64,000 nucleotides of DNA. It comes from Flabesymbios commensalis. Its lineage: Eukaryota > Annelida > Polychaeta > Terebellida > Flabelligeridae. The stretch spans positions 31,342,637 through 31,406,636 of the forward strand of contig OZ024914.1 of assembly GCA_964017125.1 (NCBI GenBank), given 5' to 3'. A program made the translations under genes and the position numbers. This document shows positions 35,277-47,160 of the stretch, piece after piece; positions within the stretch are counted from its first letter, which is position 1; each line of letters begins with the position of its first letter. Under the pieces are notes generated by a model. The model did not search any database. It was not told the DNA's origin and was given only the letters and a program-made list of their open reading frames with translations.

Positions 35277-35522
35277 TTAACCCTTTAACCGCCGGTGCCG
35301 CATATACTCGGGTTTTCATTTTTTATTAGCACATTAAGTACCATCTTTTAAACATGTTGAAGATAAAATGTGACATCAATCAGCAATATTTGAAAACAGT
35401 TGACCTCCATTTTGTCCAATAGGAATAATTTTCACTCACTTCAAGTTGTGGATCGCGTCAGCGAGACACAACTTCAAGTGGGTGAAAATTCAGATTGAAT
35501 AATTTTGCGGTTAAAGTGTTAA
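35277..35522. mobile_element. MITE family M1, TTAA-flanked, intact
   Basis: 246 bp. TTAA at both ends, with terminal repeats CCCTTTAACCGCCGG and complement of TTTTGCGGTTAAAGTG, and the central hairpin AAGTTGTGGATCGCGTCAGC with its complement. This is the best-preserved copy of the family (others at 8009 and 37950). Confidence 0.75.
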
Positions 35523-35857
35523 GGAAATGGTCTACACGTGTGTTTTAACCATGATGCTGTCTGATCATGAATAATGCAACTGTAGAGTGAAAACTGGTTT
35601 ACTGCACATTGTGACAATATCGCGCCAGAAGTTAGCCCAAGGTCGAGACTATGCCCCTCTATTAATGAATTACCAAAGGTTTTTTACATTGAGTACCATT
35701 ATAGGCCTAAGCCGCTCTGAACATCCAAGATATATTACAATCTTGGAGCTCTGCATATAAGCAACCACGCAAAGTAATCTGACCCGCACGACGTGGTTCG
35801 AAACTGCTACACCAAAACTACAATCAAGGTGAGTTTAATTATCTGCTTTTTAAACTA

Positions 35858-35950
35858 CCCAGCCAACACGATACATTAATTTTGGCCCACCGTCGAAGCC
35901 GTTGGGCCAACATTACAACAATATTGGGTCAGTGGTTTGTGTTTGCTGGG
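35858..35950. mobile_element. MITE, CCCAGCAAAC family, TA target
   Basis: 93 bp, TA on both sides, ends CCCAGCCAACACG and complement of GTGTTTGCTGGG, centre ccaccgtcgaagccgttggg. Inside intron 1 of the pseudogene. Confidence 0.75.
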
Positions 35951-36320
35951 TATATTGGCTTCTTTGGATTATTTCACTTTGCTTAAATTGTTATAATTAT
36001 GTAAATTGATATATTTATTTGAATGTATTTTGTGTTTTGTTTGTTTACAATTTATTTGTATGCTATGCACTCCATGTTGCTAATGAGGAAGGAGTTTTCA
36101 AATAAATTTTTCGAGCTTGTCAAACATCATCTTGATATTGCCTCCCTGTGCACAAAGCGATGCCGCAACCCAATTCACTCAACAAGAAAACATGTGCAGC
36201 ACTTCCCGATACTTTACAAACCTTACAGTTTTTCCTGTTGAGCATTGTCCTCGTGAACGCTGAAGAGCATGAGCGAGGTGTATGCCACAGAATAACACGG
36301 GTCTGCTTTCTCTCCAACAA

Positions 36321-37949
36321 TTCTGTCTACTGCAAAAAGTTGTCAATTACGAATGTGTCACTGTATATTTTATTAGGACCGTGGTGTTTTCCCTCAGTTT
36401 ACACAATGACATCTGAAATTGCATTCACATCATTTACATGATATACTGTATAATGTCTGAAAAGGTGGTATTGTATGTTGTATAATAGGAACATGTTTTA
36501 AATTACATGAACATGAATATGTGTGTTGATAACAATTTGCTAGCAAATTGTCTCTAGTGACTTTGAGTAACTATGTTGATGATCCCAACATAACAGTTTT
36601 CTTAGCTGGATTAGCTTCCCATGAAAATAAATAAATTACGCTGCGGTAGGCCTAGATGCTGAGAGATTTTAGTTAAAATTATATTATGGTGTGTACCGTT
36701 CTATACATTTTTTTTTTAAATAAAGTAAAAATTTACAAGCCCATATGTATTTTAAAGGTAATAAAAAACTAACAATATGAGATCAAAAATAAAATAAGAA
36801 ATAAAATGAATATGTCTACTATTCACGGCGCTAATAATTTTCATTAGAATTGATATGACTATTGTCATGCTGACACCCAGGTGAAAGGGATACTGAATGC
36901 ATAATAGGCGAACATGAAAGTGACAGTTGTGAAAATAACTGAACCTATGAACCTATTATAATAATAGTAGAAGCAAGAACTTCAGTAGAAATCAGATAGA
37001 GCTGCGGTGCATGTTTTTCGCGGATTACTCAGTTAATTCTCAGTGACTTCCAATAATTGTCCCACGCAAGTCTTATTGCCACAACAATGAAAATGTCGTG
37101 AAATTCGAGTGAGTGGTTGACATGTTGTGAAATTCAAAGATTAAAACTGAGTGAATCAATGGGTCATAATTAGCAATTTAGTGTCAAATTTTTCAACTAT
37201 AATTATCATATTTTTTCATGAAATTGTCGTCAGACTAGGAAATAGTGAGCAAGCACAATTTTCATGGACATCGGTTGGTAATTGCCTGAGATACATGACA
37301 CACAAAAGTGATAAATTAACGCGACTTCTACTATAATGATATACATTTCACGTTGCGAACGTTGCAACACAAATTGGTGTTTGATTTATTCGGATACCTC
37401 AAAGCGAGATTGTAGAACCATTATTTGAATTAATCAATAATACATGAGTCAACTGGATCCAAAAGGTAGAAAGTGAATTTATTTGTATAATATATGGCAC
37501 TGTAGGTCAATTTAAATTAGACATTGTCATGTAATTATTATAGTATCGTGTATGCGAATCAAAGTAACTGATTAATTTTAATTAAAGTAATTAAAGAAAA
37601 CCGGATATATCTTCAAACAAACGGATATTATTGAAATGTAAATATTGACCATGGCTTGAAAGTTTCCGGCGAAAAAAAACGATTACTTCTAGCACCAATC
37701 GCATATATAGATCTACTTTTCGAGTGTCAGAAAACAACACAATATAGCCACTGATAACCAGACAACCAGATATGTAGGCCTACACAATATATCTGTATAG
37801 GTTACGTATGTATGAGCGGTTTAATACGACACATTAAACACAACAATAATTATGTTAGCACCTCCGGCTCGACAACAAACAAACGGCGGATCATTGTCTA
37901 GCATGTTATAGGCCTATTCCCAAATCATATGTAGATATCACCAGCCTAG
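36321..37949. other. Intergenic DNA
   Basis: AT-rich DNA upstream of the pseudogene. No promoter element, gene or bounded repeat was recognised. Confidence 0.45.
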
Positions 37950-38162
37950 TTAACCCTTTCAGCGCGGGGAAATTTAACCGCCGGTGTCGCATATATTCGG
38001 GTTTTCATTTTTTATTAGCACATTAAATACCACCTTTTAAACATGTTTAAGACAAAATGTGACATCAATCAGCAATATTTAAAAACAGTTGACCTCCATT
38101 TTGTCAAATCTGAATAATTTTCACTCACTTGAAGTTGTGGATCGCGTGAATAAAGGGTTAAT
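37950..38162. mobile_element. TTAA-flanked MITE related to M1, rearranged
   Basis: Starts TTAACCCTTTCAGCGCGGGG, then switches to the M1 sequence (TTTAACCGCCGGTGTCGC), and ends within the M1 hairpin followed by AAAGGGTTAA. The outer TTAACCCTTT / AAAGGGTTAA ends differ from M1, so it is either an M1 fragment inside another TTAA element or a recombinant. Confidence 0.55.
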
Positions 38163-38969
38163 TAGCGTCACTCAATGCTTAATCAATGTTTAATGTGTCA
38201 GTTATATGTCGCTGAGTCATTATCAAATTCCATCTATTAATCCGAGCATGTCAACTGTAGATGGAAATGTTCCTTATTCAATTTATTTCTACAGTTTAAT
38301 TTATCAAAATACGTGCTGAATATAGCTATAATAATGATAGTCAGTTTCACATTAATGGTGGCGCATAATCATCCTGATTCTAGTTGATCATTTTCGATAG
38401 ATTTGCAAACCATTTTTAACACAGTTTAAAAGCAATTTCAATTCTCGTGTCGAGCACCTTCTAAACGTTTAGCGATTTAGTAGATATTTCATCAGTTATA
38501 TCTTTGACATGTAATTTCATTTTGAGATTGGATTACAGAAGGTGGGCGTGGCATAACCTAAATATAACAGTAGGCCTACTTAACTATATTCGTGTTTTTT
38601 TCAATAAAAAATACTCCTAATAATTTCATCAAGCCCAGAGAATAATGTAAATTAGATTGATTTAAAAAAAAATATTTGTGTAAATTAAACGTCAAGGCTA
38701 ATAATAAATATTTCTGGGCCACCACAGATCCCGGAAATAGGTGGGTTATCAAATTAATTGATGAAACTCCATTATATTTTTCATTATAAACGTTCCATTG
38801 TTCCATTGGTATGGTCTATTTCTCTGAAATTCCTAAGGGTCAGCTGGGAATGTACTATCTAATATACTACACCCACGGGGAAAGTAAAAAAAATAGCCAT
38901 CAATTGACGGCAGGACCCCTCAGCCGTAGGCTCTGTCCATCAATATCAAGTAATAATGAGAAAAAAATG
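38163..38969. other. Intergenic DNA
   Basis: AT-rich, nothing recognised. Confidence 0.45.
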
Positions 38970-39115
38970 ATCCCCACTACCGCCATGTCATTTTTTTTTA
39001 AATGGCTGCGGCAGCCATTTTGTTTTTAAGTTAATCAGATCATCAGAAATACCTAGAGAACAACCATACCAAATTTGAATGCAATCCAACCAACGGTTCA
39101 TAAGTTATCGTGCCC

Positions 39116-41158
39116 GCGTTTGTTACAACAGTGGCTAATAAACTGTAAATAAAGTGTCTAAGCTGCCGAAGGCAGTCAACATTTTCAACAGTAAATTTAT
39201 TCATCAATATTATAAGCAGAAAAGAGTTCTTCAATATGCTTTCTCTTTCTCTTTGCTCAGTGAAACCGAAGTGTGTAAAATGCTTAAAGGTTTATCACCT
39301 AGAAAGGCTACTGGTCTTGATGACCTACCTGCAAGATTTATTCGTGACGGTGCCGAAGGTATTGCCTACCCTATTTCATACATTATTAATCTATCATTAA
39401 AAACAAGTGTTGTTCCAGATGAAATGAAAACTGCCAGAGTCATTCTTTTGTACAAAAAGAATTCCAAATTAGAGCCGGGTAACTATAGACCAGTATCCAT
39501 TCTAAGCACTCCATCTAAAATTTTAGAAAGAATTGTTCATATTCAACTTGAAATATATTTGAAGGAAAATGATTTATTTTATAAATTTCAATCAGGTTTC
39601 TGTACTTCTTTTTTTCGACCGATACATGTTTGACTTATTTAACAGACTATATTCGGCATGGTATGGATAATGGCCTTCACACCGGCATGGTCATGATAGA
39701 TCTACAGAAGGCCTTTGACACTGTAAACCATTCTTTATTATCAGATAAACTTCAAGCTTTAGGGCTTAATAATGTTTCAGTTTCCTGGTTCGACTCGTAT
39801 TTAACGAATCGAGCCCAGAAAGTAGATATAAATGGTACCTTTTCCAAACCCAGGATGGTACCCTGTGGTGTACCATCCTAATATTCCTAATAATGTTAAT
39901 GACGTGGAATCCGCAGTAAAATGTAAACTCATTTTATATGCGGATGACTCTGCTTTATTAGTTTCCGGGAAAGACATCAAGGTCATACAGGAAACGCTTG
40001 GAAAGGATCATGCAAGAAAATCTGCAACTCACCATCTTTAGATATTAAATGTGGGGATACGAAAATTCCTTCAAAAAACTCTGTTCGGTACCTGGGGGTA
40101 GATTTGGAACAAACATTAAGCGGTAAATTGAGTTTGGAAAATATTTTGAAAAAAGGAAATTTCCGTTTAAAATTTTTGAGAAAACAAGCCAAATGTCTAA
40201 ATTTAGCATCAAAACGATTACTTTCGTCAGCATTAATTCAATGTCACATGGACTATGCATGCTCTTCATGGTACCATGGTTTGCAAAAGAACCTAAAGCA
40301 CAAATTACAAATCCTTCAGAATAAAACCATTAGATTTGTTCTAGATCTTACCCCACGTAGCCATATAGGGTACTCTGAATTTAATCGGCTAAATTGGATC
40401 CCGGTTAGATTTAGAGTACAACAAATTGTTTCAACTAACATGCATAGACTGATCCATAGAAATGCTCCTCTGTACTTAAGGGAGGGCATTTCCATGGTTC
40501 AGGAACGACACTCCTATCACACCAGAAATAGTGTTCTCCCTTTGGTCCTGCCTAGGGTCAACAGTTCGGGAGACAAATCGTCCTCATACATTGCTGCTAA
40601 GTTCTGGAACCAGCTACCAATCCCCAGTCGAGCAACTGAAAACCCTTTACATTTTCGCTTATTAATAAAAAAACACTTTATGTCATTCGTAAAAACTGAA
40701 GAAGAAAACATCTTTATTTAGCCAGCTAATTTTTGTTCTAATGGTTGGTAGCTGCGTCCAGGTCTGCCTTAGTCAGCTCAGTCATGGACTAGTCCCGTGG
40801 CTGGGCTGCCTGAGGTAGGAATATAGTAATTACTTATATTATTGTAATTTATCACTGGATATACATTCTAGTCTATAATTTATTTTTCGCTAATTAATAT
40901 TATGATATGCTTATTATGATATGTTTTTATTGGGCATCATCCTTTTAATGTGATAGGCCTATGTGACGCCTTTAATATTTATTTAGGTTGGAAATATTTC
41001 CATCCTCACTCTTGCCGCTGCCATTTTGCCAACAGGGACCACTGTGGAAATAAGATTTTGTCACTTTTATCCCTGGTGGCAAATATGGTGGCACCCTGTA
41101 TTTATATATGGTGATGTTTACACGTACTTTTCACTGAATAAAGCTATCTATCTATATA
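39116..41158 (+). mobile_element. LINE of CR1/L2 type, 5'-truncated, with TATC tail
   Basis: Inserted in the palindromic array: unit 1 stops at GTTATCGTGCCC and resumes at AAGCTATTCAGGCAGCC, as seen uninterrupted near 41310-41335. The element ends in AATAAAGCTATCTATCTAT. It contains the RT and C-terminal part of ORF2 but no endonuclease. No clear target duplication. The clade call rests on the C-terminal words (LNWIPVRFRVQQ, AAKFWNQLPIP), typical of CR1/L2-like elements. Confidence 0.8.
39154..40721 (+). pseudogene. LINE ORF2 fragment (reverse transcriptase), frameshifted
   Basis: RT blocks in order: LSPRKATGLDDLPARFIRD, LEPGNYRPVSILSTPSKILE, MIDLQKAFDTVNHSLL, and the catalytic LILYADDSALL near 39935. 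Then the C-terminal region, KLQILQNKTIRFVLDLTPRS, to the stop at 40719. The reading frame changes at least three times (near 39630, 39880 and 40040-40100) and the thumb region is short, so the copy is dead. Confidence 0.85.
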
Positions 41159-41900
41159 AGCTATTCAGGCAGCCATTTTATTTAAAATGGCTGCGGCAGC
41201 CATTTTGTTTTTAATGGATTCATTCCAAAACTTAATCAGATCATCAGAAATATCTAGAGAACAACTATACCAAATTTGAATGCAATCCAACCAACGGTTC
41301 ATAAGTTATCGTGCCCACAAGCTATTTAGGCAGCCATCTTTGAAAATATCCGCTTATGGCTTGGTGCAAAAAAAATATATGGGATGAATTGCCCAGGCAC
41401 ATAGGTCATGTCTGTAAAAAATAAACAAAATTCATCAGTTAAAGTGACCCCACTACCACCATGTCTATTTTTTTTAAATGGCTGCGGCAGCCATTTTTTT
41501 TAGTGGATTCTTCCCAAAAGTTAATCAGATCATCAACAATACCTAGAGAACAACCATACCAAATTTGAATCCAATCCAACCAACGGTTCATAAGTTATCG
41601 TGCCGACAAGCTTTTTAGGCGGCCATTTTTTTAAAAATGGCTGCGGCAGCCATTTTATTTTTAATAGATTCACCCCAAAAATTAATCAGATCATCAGAAA
41701 TACCTAGAGAACAACCATACCAAATTTGAATACAATCCAACCAACGGTTCATAAGTTATCGTGCCCACAAACTTTTTAGGCGGCCATCTTGGAAAATGGT
41801 CGCTTATGGCTTGGTGCCAAAAAAATATATGGGATGAATTGCCCAGGCACATAGGTCATGTCTGTAAAAAATAAACAAAATTCATCAGTTAACTTTTTAG

Positions 41901-42919
41901 TAAGAGCTGAATTAGTGACCGCCCGACCGCCCGCCTCTTGTGATCACTGTACCCCACAGCCTTAATGGATGAGGGGTAAAAAGTAAGCCTACGACCCCTT
42001 CCAGAATTACAAATCGCCAGTATATCCTACCACTGTCCTCATAAAATGTCGTTCATGGCGGAGGTTCGCTGAAACAGCCCTTACTGCCTATGACATTCAT
42101 TTGAAAATCCACCCAATTCATAGGGTACACAATTATAATTGGTATGAGATAATGACCAAAATAGCTATTATATTATCATTTGTGGTTGAGCCATTTATTT
42201 TAAATCTCGTAACACAAACGGTATCAGGTGGATAAATTGTTTCAAACCTTGGGACAGTTATTTATATGCCGATTTAATAGATGAACCATGTATGATATTC
42301 ACGTAATTAAGTCTTAACATACCTCTTTTATGACAGGATTGAATTGCATCTTAGTTATTTTGTCATCTTCTCATATTATGTTGTATCAGGAAAGTGTGCA
42401 ATAAAAGACAACACTTACATTCAATTTCCTAAGTTTATTTATTATCCATATTTCAATTAGCTGTTACAGAAGAAGAACTAAACACATATAGTCAACTGAT
42501 TCTTAGCGTTAGAACAGTATAGGCTACTTATATCGCGCAAAAGTGTACATGATGCATACAGTCACTATGGCTCAGATAGCGACATTCATACATCATTGTA
42601 CTTTGCAATGATGTATAACTGTCACTGTTTGATTGGCTGATTGTCTACCCTGCCTGTAACAGCCTTGAAGCCCTGATTCACATGATCTACCATAAAAGTT
42701 TTAAACAGATTACCAAACGACCATCGTGATGTTAGGTGAAATTTAACCATTACATTATCATGCATGACCTTCGGTTGAAAACACATAACGAATTAAGTAG
42801 TTGTCACTGGTGAGGATCTTTCATATTAAACCGCCAAAAAGAGGCATATCTCAAACTGCGAATGCATGTATTTCTATTTAAATTAAAATATGGATCTTAT
42901 ATTCTTATACAAACAACAC
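41901..42919. other. Intergenic DNA
   Basis: A short CGCCCGACCGCCCGCC patch near 41920, otherwise AT-rich. A short inverted pair (catacatcattgtac / gcaatgatgtataac) lies at about 42588-42620. No gene. Confidence 0.45.
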
Positions 42920-43953
42920 ATTAAAAAAAATATCAATGAGTTAGAAGCTAGTCCATGATTAATACAATATTTTGGGATAATGGTCTACAATTACTGTATT
43001 TGTATACCATAAAAACGGATATAATTAATACATGTATTACTATCAGATATAAATGTGTGTTGAAAGTGTTTGTATGCCTACTCTACATAGACCTACTGAT
43101 AATAAATGCTGACTGTTTGTTGGTTACAAATGGTGAGCATAAGCATATAACATTAGAATTGCTTGAATCTTTTATTTTATAAAAAGCTAGAACAGCTTGT
43201 TCTTTATATTGCGCACCCGCATACATCAATATAGGACCATTTTTACTTAAATGTAATGATAAGTATACCCTAAATATTATACGCATGCATGTATTACCGG
43301 ATGTAAAAATTACAACAACAAGTAACAGCCACTGAAGATAACAATATCCACCGCCCTAAGTTTTGTCAGTAAGAGGCAATTTGAGATGAAACAGTTATGA
43401 AGGTTTTCACTCCTTTAACGATAACAGTAGCACAACATCCTCACAAAAACAAATGCAATGTCTAGTGAAAACAAATTCTCCTTCTGGTATATCAAGCATC
43501 GGAGCAGCATCATTATGAGTTGTAAGACAGTTAGTACAAAACCAACCTCAATTTGAATGTGCTCTTCCTTGAAAATATAAGCTATTTTATCTTTTGTTCT
43601 ATTAATTTATCATTTCAAGTGCAAAATACATTTTTTTCAAAACAATTGACCTCCCCCCCCTAGCTTCTCCCTTAAAAAAATTACCTCGCCTTCAAACTTA
43701 GGGAGAAAAAATGTCCCACTCCCCCCCCCCCCGCCACTTGATACCCTAATACCTTTAAAAACGTTGTAAAAAGCCAAAGTAGTTCTGCAATGATTTTAAT
43801 TGCAATTTTTTTTTTTTCAGAAAAGTTTACAGCCCTCAGCCCTCCTTTCCAATTATTATGGAACAGCCATAATCTTCGAACTTGACCGAGCTACATGTAT
43901 GGGAGAGCTTACAACAAAAGCTAATGTAAAAAACGGCGTATCTCGCTTACAGC
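42920..43953. repeat. Segmental duplicate D2 (partner at 19035-20131)
   Basis: Second copy of the 1.1-kb segment, same orientation. Here it is followed directly by a copy of the sulfotransferase-like 3' region, whereas at 20132 it is followed by different DNA and then repeat R. Confidence 0.8.
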
Positions 43954-45010
43954 GAACACACAGACACGCAGGAGAAGGATACTTCCCCCCCCCCTCACAC
44001 GCTTTACTCCGAAAGGGCGGGGGCGTTATCAAAACAAATTCTGAGCATTATAAATGTAACAATTGAATGAATCATGTAAATAATTACCATGGGGATAGAG
44101 AGAATTTTGGCTTAATGATCAGTTCTATGAAATATCCAAGGCATACGTATGAGGTAGGGAGCATTCTTCAATATACATGTACTGTCTCTGTTGTACCATG
44201 TACCTATTGTTCTAGGTGTACATGGATTAGTATGGGGTTTTTAAAGTTGAAAACAGTCATAGAGCAGACTACAGTTATATTTGTATTCTGAGTGAATACA
44301 GTTTCTCGTAATATGGCATGGAGGATTTGATGGTGTCTTTGACAATGTCAGGGAGAGTGCTTGGATCAGAAAAGGTGGCCCTGGTGGCTGAATTAAGGCT
44401 CTTTTTGGAAACGTCTTGTATTCAGGAGATCTTCAAAAAATGGAAGCCATGCCACAAATTCTGAGTGTTTTTTATCACCCTCATCCCACTCCATCATGTC
44501 TTCTTCAAACGGCATGTTGACACGCTTGCAATACTCCCGGAACATAATTTTTGTAACGAAAATATATTAATCATACTATTCACATGAAAAAAATATTATA
44601 GGAAAGTAAAATATCAAATAAATTAATATGTAATACAGGATACATGTTATCATCGAATTATGGAATGTATCTTAGAAAGATGAACCTCGCAAATAAAAAA
44701 TAACATACTGTATCAAATTTGTCTCTCATATTAGAAACCTATATTTTTTAAATAACATAATATATTTGCTAGGAAATGTCATATATCATGTATACATGTA
44801 TGTAACACTGACATCTCCATATCAGCAGCGGCTAAAATGTGGGTCGTGAGGTAATTGCCGCGGAAAATGACCTTTAGCTCATGGAAATCAAGCGTTGATG
44901 CATTGGTGGGCCAGAAATACATTGGGACAACGCTACAATTTCTCTCGGATGTTTCAAAGACGAGATGTTTATTGCAAAAAAGTAATATTTCAACAATAAA
45001 TCTAAGTTAA
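43954..45010 (-). repeat. Duplicate of the pseudogene 3' region
   Basis: Matches about 30225-30900 and parts of 31260-31710: ACACACAGACACGCAG, a C-run, AAAGGGCGGGGG.GTTATC, the exon relic, and TTTCAAAGACGAGATGTTTA. Small indels throughout. It represents a third, decayed sulfotransferase-like locus. Confidence 0.75.
44280..44550 (-). pseudogene. Relic of sulfotransferase-like terminal exon (third locus)
   Basis: Reads IMFREYCKRVNMPFEEDMME and onward, then hits TAA after RRFQKEP, where a short insertion disrupts the frame relative to the 30497-30840 exon. The acceptor AG is changed to AA (ttacaa before AAATTATG). No other exons of this copy are found in the window, so it is a dead fragment. 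Confidence 0.85.
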
Positions 45011-45118
45011 GAGAACTGAGAAAATCATATGATTTTAGTTAATTATGCCAGCTGAGTTTGAAATAAAAATTCTAGTAGGATGTAGGTGGAATATTTCTGT
45101 CATTGAGCATTGTACAAT
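45011..45118. other. Intergenic DNA
   Basis: Nothing recognised. Confidence 0.4.
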
Positions 45119-46110
45119 AGTAAGTAAGTAAGTAAAATATTTGCTTTACTTCACTTTTCGGCCAGTATGGCAATTTAAGTGAAAATTCCAGGTATTACAA
45201 TATCCCATATTGTATAGTTAAAGTAGTAAAGGAAAGACAAGGCTCATAAAAGCATGTTCGTACTAAAATATTCAATTTAAAGTGTTTGATATGATAAGAT
45301 GACGATGCTCCTGGCACCTATATGTAACAAGTCTGATGACATGTTGAAGCGCCTGCACTACAACACAGTTTAATGGGTATAAAAATATCAGTATAAATAA
45401 TGTAGAATATGAAGTGAATTTAAAATGAACGACTTTTCAAGTCACTATATCTCCATGAAATTGGAGTGATTGTGTAAAAACTACAAGTCTTAGTCAAAAC
45501 AGTGTCATTGTCAAAACAAATATATAATATATACTATAATACTATATACTATAATCAAAAAAATAAACCCATTTAGACATAAATATGAATGACATAAACA
45601 ATGAACAGAGAAACCATTAAGTAAGTAAGTAAATGTTTTCTTTACTTCACTTTTCGGCCAGTATGGCCAGAGAAATCATGAAACCACAAAAAATTCTCAA
45701 AAATTAAAGACTCACAGTGCCCCCACAGTTGGTAATAAGGTCTGTGATATTGGAGGACATTACAGAGCGATCACAAACCGTGAGGACACCGTAAGTCACC
45801 ACAGGCTAATTGTACGGCAATGGCTTCTCTATGACATGCTGCATTATCCGCCAGGATGCCACAGAGAAACCTTTAAAACAATAAAGTGAAAAAATAGTTA
45901 TATGGCAATGGTTTCTTTCGGACATCCCGTCCATCGCCAGGATGCCAAAGAGAACCACTGCAAACACAAAAACCAAATCATAGAGGAATTATGAGTAGAC
46001 CTACAATGCCCCCACAGCTGGGGATCGGGTCTGTCATTGAGAACTAGCACGACAGAGCGATCATAATCCGTGAGAGCACTGTAAGGCACCACAAGTACAG
46101 TGAAAAAATA
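45119..46110 (-). mobile_element. LINE or SINE 3' ends with TTAC tails
   Basis: Two places (45119 and 45619) show AAGTAAGTAAGTAAA followed by TTTACTTCACTTTTCGGCCA. On the minus strand this is a shared 3' end with a tetranucleotide tail, as left by LINE-type retrotransposition. Upstream of the second copy, two related segments (45690-45870 and 45895-46105) share GCCCCCACAG, ACAGAGCGATCA and CGCCAGGATGCCA words, forming an inexact tandem pair. No ORF of significance. Confidence 0.5.
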
Positions 46111-46499
46111 TATAAAATATATAAATATGAATATATAGAGAATATATAAAGAATTTGAAATAAAAACTATTCGAAAATAAACATAACAACCTCAGTACCA
46201 CCGGAGAGCAAACACAAAAAACTTCACGTCAAAAAAATAGAAAAACCTGGTTTGATGAAAGGTTTGGGTGTGCTTGGCCTTCTGAAGTTGCCCAGGGGGG
46301 ACCACGCGGAGGTGACACCCTTCCACCCCCGCATTGTACAATAAATGCTTTCGATATGAACATGATTGTGTGTGATACCTATGACTCGCCACACCATTCA
46401 AATTAACAAAATCAGACCATTTCACATTATTCTGATTTAAATGTTTTATTTCGTACAAGACCACTGACAATTAATCTATTATCAGTATATTGAATGTAG
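46111..46499. other. Intergenic DNA
   Basis: A GC-richer segment at 46260-46335 (gccttctgaagttgcccagg, cccttccacccccgcattgt) looks like part of an unidentified repeat. No gene. Confidence 0.4.
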
Positions 46500-47060
46500 C
46501 TATGAAGAGGTTTGGGAATTAATGAAGTGGCCGCAGGTTGGCCATTTTGAATTTTTTTATGTTGGAATTTTTCATGGTATATCCCTACATGGAACTGCAC
46601 ATTTTATTCTATGGTAATGGTCTAGCTATCTGGTCTGGTTTCCCATATATTACGCATATTAAAAAAATTATGGCCGATAATCGGCCATTTTGGCCGCCAT
46701 GACCTAGTTTCTGTTCGAATGTTGCCCAATTGCGAACTCATCCGAGCTATTAGTGAAATGGATATCTGGTATAAATTTTGGAGCGAAACATGAACATTTT
46801 TTGAGGGAATCGCGTTAACAAGAAAACTTGTCGATCGGAAAAAAGTCAAGGTCATAGGGGTCACAAAAAGGTCAAATGTGAAATTAGTCAAGATTTAGTC
46901 ATGATTAACCTGTATGTGAAGTTTAATGTCCATTGCATTTATGCGGAACAAGTTATAGTGCTACAAGTGGCGGACAGATGGTCATATGGACGGATTGACG
47001 CGCCTGGTGACAACAATAAGCATCCGCCAAAATTTTGACTGAGGCCTAAAAAGCAGATTT
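46500..47060. repeat. Probable interspersed repeat
   Basis: Its composition and words (TGGCCATTTTGAATTTTTT, TGTCCATTGCATTTATGCGG, GGTGACAACAATAAGCATCC) are of a kind I recognise as dispersed in marine invertebrate genomes. No second copy is in this window, so boundaries are uncertain. Confidence 0.4.
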
Positions 47061-47160
47061 TTTATGCATGAAAATCACATTAATAATGTGATTTTCATAC
47101 ATAAAAATCCAGCTTATTCGATATTATTGTGATTTTCATACATAAAAAATCAGCTTATTT
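47060..47160. repeat. Hairpin: repeated TGTGATTTTCATACATAAAA
   Basis: ATGCATGAAAATCACATTA pairs with TAATGTGATTTTCATACAT, and the right arm is repeated in direct orientation about 46 bp further on. Small foldback structure, probably MITE-derived. Confidence 0.55.

Larger units (their letters stand above)
30497..36320 (-). pseudogene. Sulfotransferase-like paralogue, five exons, probably inactive
   Basis: Exons on the minus strand: 36222-36320, 34640-34772, 33406-33564, 32196-32324 and 30497-30840. The first four have exactly the lengths of the intact gene's exons (99, 133, 159, 129) and all splice sites and phases are kept. Motifs are TRVILWHTPRSCSSAF (P-loop), FLIRHPEKSMQLLYH, and DADDLCENPG. 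Two defects: the position of the start ATG is TTG, with an in-frame TAG just upstream, and exon 2 has TGA where the intact gene reads Gly in CFYQGIERQ. The last exon runs on for 27 further codons (after LRIQ) beyond the usual end. If transcribed it would not give a full-length enzyme unless the stop is bypassed. Confidence 0.85.
38970..41900. repeat. Palindromic tandem repeat array split by a LINE
   Basis: Units of about 140-160 bp, each headed by the perfect palindrome AAATGGCTGCGGCAGCCATT (about 39000, 41185, 41477 and 41635) and continuing TTAATCAGATCATCAGAAAT and CCAACGGTTCATAAGTTATC. An additional module with GCTTATGGCTTGGTGC occurs twice (about 41350 and 41805). The LINE at 39116-41158 lies inside the first unit. 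Non-coding. Confidence 0.8.

Noticed and set aside
36120-36221. Extension of the P-loop exon reading beyond the donor site
   Set aside because: The frame continues into the intron; the donor at 36222/36221 matches the intact gene.
45898-46092. 64-codon minus-strand frame as a possible LINE coding end
   Set aside because: Too short and without a recognised motif; only the repeat structure is supported.
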